In this document: positions 16,508 to 25,262 of the stretch, piece after piece
Layout of the letters: every line of letters begins with the position of its first letter
Position numbering within the stretch: position 1 is the first letter of the stretch
NCBI GenBank assembly: GCA_002968845.1
Contig: PVBG01000027.1
Location: forward strand, 1-64,000
Reading direction: 5' to 3'
From: Neorhizobium tomejilense
GTDB lineage: Bacteria; Pseudomonadota; Alphaproteobacteria; Rhizobiales; Rhizobiaceae
DNA length: 64,000 nucleotides
The notes under the pieces: generated by a model
The model's database searches: none
The model's input: the letters and a program-made list of their open reading frames with translations, nothing else
What the model was told of the DNA's origin: nothing
Position numbers and translations under genes: made by a program

Positions 16508-17458
16508 ATGCGCAGACAAATTTTGGGACTGGCCGTGGCGTCGTTGGCGCTTCTCGCCGGCACCGCCTTCGCACAGGACAAGAAGGTGACGATCGGCGTT
16601 TCCATTCCGGCCGCCGACCATGGCTGGACCGCCGGCGTCGTGTTCCATGCCGAACGCGTCGCCAAGCTCCTGATGAAGGAGCATCCGGGCCTCAACGTCA
16701 TCGTCAAGACCTCGCCGGACGCGGCAAGCCAGGCGAACGCCGTGCAGGATCTCGCGGTCCAGGGGCTCGACGCGCTGGTCATCCTGCCGTCCGATCCGGA
16801 TCCGCTCGTCAACGCCATCCAGCAGGTCAAGGACAAGGGCACGTTCGTCGCACTCGTCGACCGCGCGCCCTCCGTCAACGACAGCACCATCCGTGACCTC
16901 TACGTTGCCGGCAACAACCCGGCGCTCGGCCAGGTCGCCGGCGAATATATCAAGAAGACCACGCCGGACGCCCAGGTCGTCGTCATCCGCGGCCTGCCGA
17001 TCCCGATCGACCAGCAGCGCCAGGACGGTTTCGACAAGGGCATTGCCGGTTCCAAGGTGAAGGTGCTCGATCGCCAGTTCGGCAACTGGAGCCGCGACGA
17101 CGCGTTCAAGGTCATGCAGGACTTCCTGACCAAGCACCCGAAGATCGACGTGGTCTGGTGCCAGGACGACGACATGGCCGTCGGCGTTCTCGAAGCCATC
17201 GCTCAGTCCAAGCGCACGGACATCAAGTATGTGGTCGGCGGCGCGGGCTCCAAGGACATGGTGAAGAAGGTCATGGATGGCGACAAGATGATCCCGGTCG
17301 ACGTGCTCTATCCGCCGGCAATGGTGGCGACCGCCATGGAACTCACCGCCGGCAATTTCTACGACAAGGTCCCGGTCAGCGGCACCTACATCCTCGACGC
17401 CACGCTGGTGACGAAGGACAATGCCAAGAACTTCTACTTCCCGGATTCGCCGTTCTGA
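16508..17458 (+). CDS. Periplasmic sugar-binding protein of the CUT2 importer
   Basis: A 316-residue type I periplasmic binding protein (RbsB-like family). A Sec signal peptide covers about residues 1-22 (MRRQILGL, hydrophobic core, then TAFAQD). The mature part starts VTIGVSIPAADHGWTAGV and contains LDALVILPSDPDPLVNAI, FVALVDRAP and WCQDDDMAVGVLEAI, as in sugar-binding members. ATG 16508 with GGGAGAGA upstream is preferred over a TTG 18 bases earlier. The cargo is not certain: the sequence looks closer to general ribose-type proteins than to classical XylF. Confidence 0.88.
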   Translation: MRRQILGLAVASLALLAGTAFAQDKKVTIGVSIPAADHGWTAGVVFHAERVAKLLMKEHPGLNVIVKTSPDAASQANAVQDLAVQGLDALVILPSDPDPLVNAIQQVKDKGTFVALVDRAPSVNDSTIRDLYVAGNNPALGQVAGEYIKKTTPDAQVVVIRGLPIPIDQQRQDGFDKGIAGSKVKVLDRQFGNWSRDDAFKVMQDFLTKHPKIDVVWCQDDDMAVGVLEAIAQSKRTDIKYVVGGAGSKDMVKKVMDGDKMIPVDVLYPPAMVATAMELTAGNFYDKVPVSGTYILDATLVTKDNAKNFYFPDSPF

Positions 17459-17481
17459 TAACGGCTTCCTGACGAAGATCG

Positions 17482-17549
17482 GCGGCGCCTGCTCGTGTGG
17501 GCGCCGCTCCTCCCAACCCCGATTCCTGTGAGCAGCACAGGAATCGGGG
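17482..17549 (+). terminator. Two stem-loops between the binding-protein gene and the isomerase gene
   Basis: GCGGCGCC/GGCGCCGC (17482-17489 with 17500-17507) is followed by a perfect 14-bp stem CCCCGATTCCTGTG/CACAGGAATCGGGG with a 5-base loop (17517-17549). There is no T-run. Such hairpins after binding-protein genes often protect the upstream mRNA and lower expression of the genes after them. Confidence 0.6.
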
Positions 17550-17597
17550 ATTGAGGCTGCCATTTGCAGGCCATCCAATTTCGGAAGAGGAAACATC

Positions 17598-18650
17598 ATG
17601 AAGACGATCAAGGGCCCGGCCATCTTTCTCGGCCAGTTCGCGGGCGATGCGGCACCGTTCAATACCTGGGACGGGATCACCAAATGGGCGGCGGACAAGG
17701 GATATGTCGGCGTGCAGGTACCGACCTGGGCCGGCCAACTCATCGACCTCAAAAAGGCTGCCTCCTCCAAGGATTACTGTGACGAATTTGCCGGCGTGGC
17801 GCGGGCGAACGGCGTCGAGGTGACGGAGCTTTCCACCCATCTCCAGGGCCAGCTCGTCGCTGTGCATCCGGCCTATGACGAGGGGTTCGACGGGTTTGCT
17901 GCGCCAGAAGTGCGCGGCAATCCGAAGGCACGCCAGGCCTGGGCGGTCGAGCAGGTGAAAATGGCGATCACGGCTTCGAAGCACCTCGGCATCAAGGCGC
18001 ATGCGACCTTTTCCGGCGCGCTCGCCTGGCCCTATATGTATCCTTGGCCGCAACGCCCGGCCGGCCTGGTCGAGACCGCCTTCGACGAGCTCGCCAAGCG
18101 CTGGACGCCGATCCTCGACCATGCCGATTCCTGCGGCGTCGACGTATGCTACGAGATCCATCCCGGCGAGGACCTGCATGACGGCGTCACCTTCGAGATG
18201 TTCCTGGAGCGCGTAAAGAACCATCCGCGCGCCAACATGCTCTACGACCCGTCGCATTACGTGCTGCAATGCCTCGACTATCTCGACAACATCGACATCT
18301 ACAAGGACCGGATCAAGATGTTCCACGTCAAGGACGCGGAATTCAACCCGACCGGCCGGCAGGGTGTTTATGGCGGTTACCAGGGCTGGGTCGGCCGCGC
18401 CGGCCGCTTCCGCTCGCCCGGCGACGGCCAGGTCGATTTCGGTTCGATCTTCTCCAAAATGGCCGCCAACGATTTCGACGGCTGGGCCGTGGTCGAATGG
18501 GAATGCGCGCTGAAGAACTCCGAGGACGGAGCCCGCGAAGGCGCCGAATTCGTAAAGGCGCACATCATCCGGGTCACGGAAAAGGCATTCGACGACTTTG
18601 CCAGCGGCGGGACGGATGAAGCGGCGAACAGGCGGATGCTCGGGCTTTAG
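17598..18650 (+). CDS. Sugar phosphate isomerase/epimerase-fold enzyme (COG1082)
   Basis: A 350-residue TIM-barrel protein of the AP-endonuclease-2-like isomerase/epimerase family. YEIHPGEDLHDG, MLYDPSHYVLQ, KMFHVKDAEF and VVEWECAL carry the acidic and His residues (Glu, Asp, His, Glu) expected to hold the divalent metal. No signal peptide. Members next to Gfo/Idh dehydrogenases include epimerases and enzymes that eliminate the aglycone from 3-keto-glycosides; which of these applies here is not visible. It follows the importer genes after two stem-loops and precedes the Gfo/Idh gene, with a clear AGAGGAAAC ribosome site. Confidence 0.8.
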   Translation: MKTIKGPAIFLGQFAGDAAPFNTWDGITKWAADKGYVGVQVPTWAGQLIDLKKAASSKDYCDEFAGVARANGVEVTELSTHLQGQLVAVHPAYDEGFDGFAAPEVRGNPKARQAWAVEQVKMAITASKHLGIKAHATFSGALAWPYMYPWPQRPAGLVETAFDELAKRWTPILDHADSCGVDVCYEIHPGEDLHDGVTFEMFLERVKNHPRANMLYDPSHYVLQCLDYLDNIDIYKDRIKMFHVKDAEFNPTGRQGVYGGYQGWVGRAGRFRSPGDGQVDFGSIFSKMAANDFDGWAVVEWECALKNSEDGAREGAEFVKAHIIRVTEKAFDDFASGGTDEAANRRMLGL

Positions 18651-18672
18651 GCGACAACGCGCGCCGGGACAT

Positions 18673-18810
18673 TGCCCCTCACCCTAACCCTCTCCCCGTT
18701 TTGGGGGGAGAGGGGACGTGCCCCATGAGGCTGTCGAGGGATCGAGAGGCGGCGTCTTGCGTCCTTCTCCCCGCACGCGGGGGAAGGTGGCGGCAGCCGG
18801 ATGAGGGGCA
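18673..18810. repeat. Rhizobial intergenic palindromic repeat, copy B
   Basis: A 138-bp element with 9-bp perfect inverted ends (TGCCCCTCA / TGAGGGGCA), inner CTCTCCCC/GGGGAGAG and CTTCTCCCCGCACGCGGGGGAAGG hairpins. It fills the gap between the isomerase and Gfo/Idh genes and is of the same family as 12129-12242 and 45946-46080. Confidence 0.8.
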
Positions 18811-18843
18811 CCCCATTGCAAGCAATTTTTCAGGAGAAATATC

Positions 18844-20016
18844 ATGGCAATCGAAGGCAAGGACGAACAGGCGCGGGAGCCGCGCATCCGGCTTGGCATG
18901 GTCGGCGGCGGGGCGGGGGCGTTCATCGGGGCGGTGCACCGAATGGCTGCAAGGCTGGACGACCAGTTCGATCTCGTCGCCGGCGCGCTGTCGTCGACGC
19001 CGGAAAAGGCGATCGCCTCGGGCCGCGACCTCGGACTCGATCCGTCGCGCACCTACGGTTCCTACAAGGAGATGGCGATCCGCGAGGCGCGGCTGAAGGA
19101 CGGCATCGAGGCGGTGTCGATCGTCACGCCGAACCACGTGCATTTCGAGGCCGCCAAGGAGTTTTTGAAGCGCGGCATCCACGTCATCTGCGACAAGCCG
19201 CTGACGTCCAATCTTGCTGACGCCAAGAAGATGAAGAAGGCGGCCGACGAGAGCGGTGCGCTGTTTATCCTCACACACAATTACACCGGCTATCCGATGG
19301 TGCGGCAGGCCCGCGAAATGGTCGCGAACGGCGAACTCGGAAAGATCCGCGTCGTGCAGGTCGAATATCCGCAGGACTGGCTGACCGAGGCGGTCGAGCA
19401 GACGGGTGCCAAGCAGGCCGTCTGGCGCACCGATCCGGCCCAGTCGGGTGCCGGCGGTTCGACCGGCGATATCGGGACGCATGCCTATAACCTCGCCGCC
19501 TTCATCACCGGCCTGACGCTCGAAAGTCTCGCCGCCGATCTCGACAGTTTCGTGGAGGGCCGCAGGCTCGACGACAACGCCCATGTGATGCTGCGCTACG
19601 AGGGCGGCGCCAAGGGCATGCTCTGGTGCAGTCAGGTGGCACCCGGCCACGAGAACGGCCTGAAGATCCGCGTCTACGGAACCAAGGGCGGCATCGAATG
19701 GGTGCAGGCGGATCCGAACTATCTGTGGTTCACGCCGTTCGGCGAACCGAAGCGCCTGATCACCCGCAACGGCGCCGGGTCCGGTGCCGCGGCAGGACGC
19801 GTCAGCCGCATTCCGTCCGGCCACCCGGAAGGTTATCTCGAAGCCTTTGCGACCATCTACACGGAAGCCGCCCGCGCCATCAACGCGGTCAAGAAGGGCG
19901 TCGCGGTCGACAAGGCGGTGGTCTACCCGACTGTCGACGACGGCGTGAAGGGGGTTGCGTTCGTCGAGGCATGCGTGGCGTCCTCGAAGAAGAACGGGGC
20001 GTGGGTGAAGCTTTAG
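18844..20016 (+). CDS. Gfo/Idh/MocA-family NAD(P)-dependent oxidoreductase
   Basis: A 390-residue sugar dehydrogenase. The N-terminal Rossmann fold opens with RLGMVGGGAGAFIGAVHR, the dinucleotide-binding segment, and includes VSIVTPNHVHFEAA and CDKPLTSN (the EKP-like motif with catalytic Lys). The C-terminal alpha/beta domain has GGSTGDIGTHAYNLAAF, with the usual Asp and His of the active site. The family oxidises sugars or glycosides, often at C3. Here it follows a COG1082 gene, a frequent pairing in rhizobial sugar clusters. CAGGAGAAATATC precedes the start. Substrate unknown. Confidence 0.87.
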   Translation: MAIEGKDEQAREPRIRLGMVGGGAGAFIGAVHRMAARLDDQFDLVAGALSSTPEKAIASGRDLGLDPSRTYGSYKEMAIREARLKDGIEAVSIVTPNHVHFEAAKEFLKRGIHVICDKPLTSNLADAKKMKKAADESGALFILTHNYTGYPMVRQAREMVANGELGKIRVVQVEYPQDWLTEAVEQTGAKQAVWRTDPAQSGAGGSTGDIGTHAYNLAAFITGLTLESLAADLDSFVEGRRLDDNAHVMLRYEGGAKGMLWCSQVAPGHENGLKIRVYGTKGGIEWVQADPNYLWFTPFGEPKRLITRNGAGSGAAAGRVSRIPSGHPEGYLEAFATIYTEAARAINAVKKGVAVDKAVVYPTVDDGVKGVAFVEACVASSKKNGAWVKL

Positions 20017-20028
20017 GCGCCTGGGAGC

Positions 20029-20406
20029 CTAAGCTGAGATATCGCCGACAAGCGCGCCAGCCGGGATGTGCCATGCCCGGCTGATCTTCCTGATCTGATC
20101 GAGATTGATCTCGCGCCGTCCGTTCAACAGGTCGGCGGCGCGGGATTTCGAACCGACGATCTCGATCAGGTCGGCGCGGGTGTAGTTGTTGGCTTCCATA
20201 ACCGATTTCAGCACCTCGACCGGCGAGGCCTGCGGGATCGGGTAATGCTTGGCCTCATATTCCTCGATCAGCAGCACAAGCGCGTCGAAGTGCGCGGATG
20301 CGATTGTTCCGGCTTCCGGTTCGTTTTCGAAATAAGGGCGCACGGATTTCAACGCCGCTTCGTATTCCGTCTCGTCGATGAGGGTTCGTACAGTATCGAT
20401 ATCCAT
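20029..20406 (-). CDS. higA: HigA-type antitoxin
   Basis: A 125-residue protein with an N-terminal acidic helical part and a C-terminal HTH_3/XRE domain (about residues 65-118: SPVEVLKSVMEANNYTRADLIEIVGSKSRAADLLNGRREINLDQIRKISRAW), as in antitoxins partnered with HigB toxins. It lies 13 bp downstream of the higB reading frame and convergent with the Gfo/Idh gene (12 bp between stops). It appears complete, while its toxin partner is frameshifted. Confidence 0.85.
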   Translation of the reverse strand: MDIDTVRTLIDETEYEAALKSVRPYFENEPEAGTIASAHFDALVLLIEEYEAKHYPIPQASPVEVLKSVMEANNYTRADLIEIVGSKSRAADLLNGRREINLDQIRKISRAWHIPAGALVGDISA

Positions 20407-20419
20407 TTCATCAGGCCTT

Positions 20420-20727
20420 CTAAAGTTCTACCACGTCGATGCGATCATATTCGGCGTGGGTTCCGACAAACAGAATGAAAACCCGCTGGGTGCGGAAACC
20501 AATGAGCGCAACTACGCGATATTTATTACCACCGACATCAAAAACGATCTTTCCCCCGGAGACGTAGTCCGCCGAATTGAATGTCGCCTTGACGTCCGCA
20601 AAATTGGCCCAGCGGCATTCGAAACCGTCGCGTACCACTCCGCCATTGCAGCTTCCGCGATCGCCCTTGGTCCCTTCGGCAGCCGCTGACAGAACTTCAC
20701 GAGGGTCGATTTCGCTATGACACGCAT
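20420..20727 (-). pseudogene. higB: HigB-type mRNA interferase toxin, frameshifted
   Basis: The start MRVIAKSTLVKF (ATG at 20727) and the end WANFADVKATFNSADY...GGNKYRVVALIGF...VGTHAEYDRIDV are both clear HigB-family segments but lie in different frames. The frame changes near 20611-20622, within a segment that should read about AEWYATVSK-x-RWANFADVK; adding one base there restores a single product of about 102 residues. The catalytic-end pattern (GGNKYR, THxEYD) is intact but is not translated from the native start. Either a real inactivating deletion or a sequencing error. Confidence 0.8.
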
Positions 20728-20948
20728 TCCGCTTCCAGATATCATGTTCCCAATTTGGAAACAAGGTTGGCGCTGGATCGGATTCTGGGAAACAGCGCGG
20801 CACTTTTCACTGCCTTGGAGAGGATAGCGGGGGCGGAGATCCTGCAACGTTTCAGAATTCTCATCTGTACAACTGCGCGCCGCTTGGTTAAACCGCCGCG
20901 AAAGGTGGTCCGGCAGACCCCTCGCGCAACAGATATGGCGGCATCCTC

Positions 20949-22367
20949 ATGACCGATCCCAAGATGAGCAATCCCCAGCCTCGCAATCTCAAGACGCCCG
21001 ACGCCGAAAGATTCGCGGCCGGGTTTCCCGGTGATTTCCTCTGGGGCGTCGCGACGGCCTCCTACCAGATCGAAGGGTCCACCAAGGCGGATGGCCGCAA
21101 GCCATCGATCTGGGATGCCTTTTCGAAGATGCCGGGCCGGGTCTATCAGGGGCATAACGGCGATGTCGCCTGCGATCATTACAATCGCTGGGAAGAGGAT
21201 CTCGATCTCATCAAGGAGATGGGCGTCGAAGCCTACCGGTTCTCGATCGCCTGGCCGCGGATCATCCCGGACGGCACCGGGCGGATCAACGAGAAGGGGC
21301 TGGATTTCTACGATCGCCTCATCGACGGCTGCAAGGCGCGCGGCATCAAGACCTATGCGACGCTCTATCATTGGGACCTGCCGCTTTCGCTGATGGGCGA
21401 GGGTGGCTGGGCGGCACGTTCGACGGCCTATGCCTTCCAGCGTTACGCCAAGGTGGTGATGGCGCGGCTTGGCGACCGGCTGGATGCGGTTGCCACCTTC
21501 AACGAGCCTTGGTGCATCGTCTGGCTCAGCCACCTCTACGGCATCCATGCGCCGGGCGAGAAGAACATGCAGGCGGCGCTCGCCGCCATGCACCACGTCA
21601 ACCTCGCGCACGGCCTTGGCGTTGAGGCGATCCGGCATGTGACCCCGGACGTGCCGGTCGGCACCGTCATCAACGCCGCGTCGATCATCGCCGGCTCCGA
21701 GAGCCCGGCCGATCTCGCAGCTGCCGAGCGCGCCCACCAGTTCCACAACGGCGCCTTCTTCGATCCGTTTTTCAAGGGCGAATATCCGCAGCAATTCCTG
21801 GAAGCGCTCGGAGACCGAATGCCGGTCGTCGAAGACGGCGACCTGAAGGTCATCAACCAGAAACTCGACTGGTGGGGCCTCAACTACTACAAGCCCGACC
21901 GCGTCCATGACGAGCCTACGCGCAGCGGCGATTTCCCCTGGACGATAGAGGCCAAGCCCGCCAGCGACGTCAAGACCGATATCGGCTGGGAAGTCTATGC
22001 GCCGGGGCTGAGGCTGCTGGTCGAGGATCTCTACCGCCGCTACGACCTGCCGGACTGCTACATCACCGAGAACGGCGCCTGCTACAATATGGAGCCGGCG
22101 GGCGGCGAGGTGGATGATCAGCCGCGTCTGGATTATTATGTCGAGCATCTCTCGATGGTCGCCGACCTGATCAAAGACGGCTATCCGATGAAGGGTTATT
22201 TCGCCTGGAGCCTGATGGACAATTTCGAATGGGCGGAAGGCTACCGCATGCGGTTCGGCCTCGTGCATGTCAATTACGAGACCCAGGAACGGACGATCAA
22301 GAAGAGCGGCAAGTGGTATCGCGAGCTCGCTTCGTTATTCCCCAAGGGAAACCATAAACAGGGCTGA
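20949..22367 (+). CDS. GH1 beta-glucosidase
   Basis: A 472-residue cytoplasmic family 1 glycoside hydrolase with a retaining mechanism. FLWGVATASYQIEG opens the (beta/alpha)8 barrel, ATFNEPW carries the acid/base Glu, YITENGACY the nucleophile Glu, and GYFAWSLMDNFEWAEGY the subsite -1 Trp/Glu residues. No signal peptide, so substrates must be imported. It lies downstream of the sugar importer cluster on the same strand but is separated by the higBA remnant, so it probably has its own promoter in 20804-20948. Natural substrate may be an aryl-beta-glucoside or cellobiose-like sugar. Confidence 0.94.
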   Translation: MTDPKMSNPQPRNLKTPDAERFAAGFPGDFLWGVATASYQIEGSTKADGRKPSIWDAFSKMPGRVYQGHNGDVACDHYNRWEEDLDLIKEMGVEAYRFSIAWPRIIPDGTGRINEKGLDFYDRLIDGCKARGIKTYATLYHWDLPLSLMGEGGWAARSTAYAFQRYAKVVMARLGDRLDAVATFNEPWCIVWLSHLYGIHAPGEKNMQAALAAMHHVNLAHGLGVEAIRHVTPDVPVGTVINAASIIAGSESPADLAAAERAHQFHNGAFFDPFFKGEYPQQFLEALGDRMPVVEDGDLKVINQKLDWWGLNYYKPDRVHDEPTRSGDFPWTIEAKPASDVKTDIGWEVYAPGLRLLVEDLYRRYDLPDCYITENGACYNMEPAGGEVDDQPRLDYYVEHLSMVADLIKDGYPMKGYFAWSLMDNFEWAEGYRMRFGLVHVNYETQERTIKKSGKWYRELASLFPKGNHKQG

Positions 22368-22622
22368 TTTCGCAGATGCTGGAGGATTTTTTTTCTGCTT
22401 TGTGAGATAATTGAAAAAACATCCCTGTCAAACGCAGGCGGGTCCGGGCATTTATGCGGCATCGAAAAGGCCGCCAGCCTTACATATTGCCCTCTGGGAA
22501 AACGACCAAGATGCTCCGGAAAGTCGCCTGTCATCGAATGTGCCGCCTCGTCCGATAGCTGGGCAGCGATAAATATCCGGTGTCGGTCGCCGGGATGATC
22601 CGACTTAAATCTGAGAGCTGAA

Positions 22623-23723
22623 ATGACAATCCTTCATACTGCGGTCGAGACCGCGCCGTCTCCCTTGGTAACCGAAAGGCCGATGGTGGCGTTCGAGGCG
22701 GTAACCAAGCGGTTCGGCGGTGCCGACGACAAGAGCCAGTTCACCGCGCTCGACGGCATCGATCTTTCCGTGGCGCGTGGCGCGATCACCGGCATCATCG
22801 GTCGTTCGGGCGCCGGCAAGTCGACGTTGATCCGCCTCGTCAACGGGCTGGAAAAAGCGACCTCCGGCCGCGTCGTCGTCGATGGTGTCGAGGTGGGCGG
22901 CCTGTCGGAAAACGGGCTTCGGGATCTGCGCCGCCAGGTCGGCATGATCTTCCAGCATTTCAACCTTCTCTCGTCGCGCACGGCCTTCGAGAATGTCGCG
23001 CTGCCGCTCGAGATCGCCGGGCTTTCCGCCACGGCGATCCGCGACAAGGTGGCGCCGTTGATCGATCTCGTCGGCCTTGGCGACAAATCGGACCGCTACC
23101 CGGCCGAGCTTTCCGGCGGCCAGAAGCAGCGCATCGGCATTGCCCGGGCGCTCGCCACCTCGCCGAAACTGCTGCTTTCGGACGAGGCGACCTCGGCGCT
23201 CGACCCGGAAACCACGCAGTCGATCCTGGCGCTGCTGAAGCGCATCAATGCAGAGCTTGGCCTGACCGTGCTTCTGATCACCCACGAGATGGAGGTGGTG
23301 AAGACCATCGCCTCGGACGTCGCGGTGATCGACCGCGGCAAGATCGTCGAGGCGGGCCGCACCTTCGACGTCTTTACCGGCGCCAAGCACGAGACGACCC
23401 GCTCGCTTCTGTCGGCAGCCCTCGGCACCAACCTGCCGGAATGGATCCGCTCGAACCTGAAGCCGCAGCCGTCCGTCGGCGACCGGGTGCTGGTGCGGCT
23501 GATCTTCTTCGGCTCGACGGCCTTTCAGCCGCTGACCGCCCGGCTGGTCACCGAACTCGCCGCCGACGTCAACATCCTCGCCGGCACGATCGAGGAAATC
23601 GCCGGCGAACCCTACGGCTCGCTGGTCGTCGCGTATCCGGCCGATCCTGCCGTCACGGAACGCGCCGAGCGCTTCTATGCCGCAGCCGGTCTTTCCACGG
23701 AGGTGCTCGGTTATGTCGCTTGA
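22623..23723 (+). CDS. metN: D/L-methionine ABC transporter ATP-binding protein
   Basis: A 366-residue ATPase of the methionine uptake (MUT) system. IIGRSGAGKSTLIRLVNGLEKATSG is the Walker A region, LSGGQKQRIGIARAL the signature and KLLLSDEATSALDPET the Walker B. The C-terminal 80 residues form the NIL regulatory domain (VRLIFFGSTAFQPLTARLVTELAADVNILAGTIEEI), which senses cytoplasmic methionine in studied homologues. The N-terminus has about 20 extra residues before the core. GAGAG precedes ATG 22623. The stop overlaps metI by 11 bp. The 255-bp upstream gap shows no recognisable SAM riboswitch. Confidence 0.95.
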   Translation: MTILHTAVETAPSPLVTERPMVAFEAVTKRFGGADDKSQFTALDGIDLSVARGAITGIIGRSGAGKSTLIRLVNGLEKATSGRVVVDGVEVGGLSENGLRDLRRQVGMIFQHFNLLSSRTAFENVALPLEIAGLSATAIRDKVAPLIDLVGLGDKSDRYPAELSGGQKQRIGIARALATSPKLLLSDEATSALDPETTQSILALLKRINAELGLTVLLITHEMEVVKTIASDVAVIDRGKIVEAGRTFDVFTGAKHETTRSLLSAALGTNLPEWIRSNLKPQPSVGDRVLVRLIFFGSTAFQPLTARLVTELAADVNILAGTIEEIAGEPYGSLVVAYPADPAVTERAERFYAAAGLSTEVLGYVA

Positions 23724-24381
23724 CATGCTCTTCAACCTGCTCCTGAAAGCGCTCGGCCAGACGCTGCAGATGGTCGCGGTCGCCGGCCTGATCGGCGCAC
23801 TGATCGGCCTGCCGATCGGCGTGTTCCTCGCAACCAGCGGCAAGGGCGAGCTTTTCCCCGCACCGGCCCTGAACCGCATCATCGGGGCGATCGTCAATGC
23901 GGCGCGCTCGACGCCGTTCATCATCTTGGTCGTGGCGATCATCCCGTTCACGCGCCTCGTCACCGGTACCTCGATCGGTACCTATGCGGCGATCGTGCCG
24001 CTGACGGTCGCCACCATTCCCTTCGTCGCGCGCCTTGCCGAAGCGGCGATCCGCGAGGTCGACAAGGGCCTGATCGAGGCAGCGCGCGCCATGGGGGCGA
24101 CGCCGCTGCAGATCGTCTTCAAGGTGCTGCTCGCCGAGGCGAAACCTGGCCTGACGCTGGCGCTGACGCTCACCCTCGTCAGCCTGGTCGGTTATTCGGC
24201 CATGGTCGGCGCGGTCGGGGGCGGAGGCCTTGGCGATCTCGGCATCCGCTATGGCTACCAGCGCTTCATGCCGGACGTGATGCTCGCCGTCGTCGTCGTG
24301 CTGATCGTGCTTGTCCAGGCGATCCAGAGCCTGGGCGACGCGCTTGCCCGCCGCTTCGACAAGCGCAACCGCAAGACCTGA
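23713..24381 (+). CDS. metI: Methionine ABC transporter permease
   Basis: A 222-residue inner-membrane permease with about five transmembrane segments. The EAA loop is EAARAMGATPLQIVFKVLLAEAKPG, the coupling contact with MetN. ATG 23713 lies inside the end of metN in another frame, so the two genes are translationally coupled. The middle gene of metNIQ. Confidence 0.95.
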   Translation: MSLDMLFNLLLKALGQTLQMVAVAGLIGALIGLPIGVFLATSGKGELFPAPALNRIIGAIVNAARSTPFIILVVAIIPFTRLVTGTSIGTYAAIVPLTVATIPFVARLAEAAIREVDKGLIEAARAMGATPLQIVFKVLLAEAKPGLTLALTLTLVSLVGYSAMVGAVGGGGLGDLGIRYGYQRFMPDVMLAVVVVLIVLVQAIQSLGDALARRFDKRNRKT

Positions 24382-24456
24382 AATTATTCCGAAAACCAGC
24401 CTCCCAAGACATACCCAAGAAGACTGGCGCGTATAAGCAAACCCAAGGAGACACTT

Positions 24457-25233
24457 ATGAAGAAGCTCATCATCGCTGCGGCACTCGCCGCCTTCGCTGC
24501 CGGCCCGGCGCTCGCCGAAGACATCAAGATCGGCGTCACCCCCGGCCCGCATGCCCAGATCATGGAAAAGGTGAAGGAAGTCGCGGCCACCAAGGGCCTC
24601 AACATCCAGATCCTCGAATTCTCCGATTACGTCGTGCCGAACCAGGCGCTGGCCGATGGCGAACTCAACGCCAATTCCTTCCAGCACCAGCCCTATCTCG
24701 ACAACCAGGTCAGGGATCGCAAATTCGACATCGTCGGCGTCGCGCAGACCGTCAACTTCCCGATGGGCGTCTATTCGAAGAAGGTGAAGAGCCTCGCCGA
24801 CCTGAAGCAGGGCGCCACCGTTGCCATCCCGAACGATCCGACCAATGGTGGCCGCGCGCTGCTCATCCTCGCCGACCAGGGCCTGATTAAGGTCGACGCC
24901 GCCAAGGGCCTGAAGATCGGCCCCGCCGACGTCACCGAAAACGCCAAGAAGATCGAGTTCGCCGAACTCGACGCCGCCCAGCTGCCGCGTTCGCTCGACG
25001 ACGTCGATGCGTCGGTGATCAACACCAACTACGCATTGGAAGCAGGCCTCAACCCGAAGACCGATCCGATCGCCAAGGAAGGCGAAAAGGCCCCTTACAT
25101 CAACATCATCGCCGTCAAGTCCAAGGACAAGGATGCGGCCTGGGTCAAGACGCTCGTGGAAGCCTATCACAGCGCTCCGGTGAAGGACTTCGTCAACACC
25201 CAGTTCAAGGGCGCCGTCATCGCCGCCTGGTAA
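24457..25233 (+). CDS. metQ: Methionine-binding protein (NlpA/MetQ family)
   Basis: A 258-residue binding protein of the MetNIQ importer. The signal peptide (MKKLIIAAALAAFAAGPALA) has no lipobox Cys, so unlike enterobacterial MetQ it is expected to be a soluble periplasmic protein. The mature part has IKIGVTPGPHAQIMEKV, FSDYVVPNQALADGELNANSFQHQPYLD and VAIPNDPTNGGRAL, the family signatures around the ligand cleft. It lies 75 bp after metI and before a strong terminator. Confidence 0.94.
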   Translation: MKKLIIAAALAAFAAGPALAEDIKIGVTPGPHAQIMEKVKEVAATKGLNIQILEFSDYVVPNQALADGELNANSFQHQPYLDNQVRDRKFDIVGVAQTVNFPMGVYSKKVKSLADLKQGATVAIPNDPTNGGRALLILADQGLIKVDAAKGLKIGPADVTENAKKIEFAELDAAQLPRSLDDVDASVINTNYALEAGLNPKTDPIAKEGEKAPYINIIAVKSKDKDAAWVKTLVEAYHSAPVKDFVNTQFKGAVIAAW

Positions 25234-25262
25234 TAATATAGAATTTTCGAAAATACTTGGTG

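Noticed and set aside
15193..16890. Long minus-strand open frame opposite the sugar importer
   Set aside because: Antisense shadow of conserved ABC genes without recognisable features.
22368..22622. SAM riboswitch before metN
   Set aside because: I looked for SAM-II-like and other SAM aptamer signatures and saw none; a covariance search would be needed to be sure.
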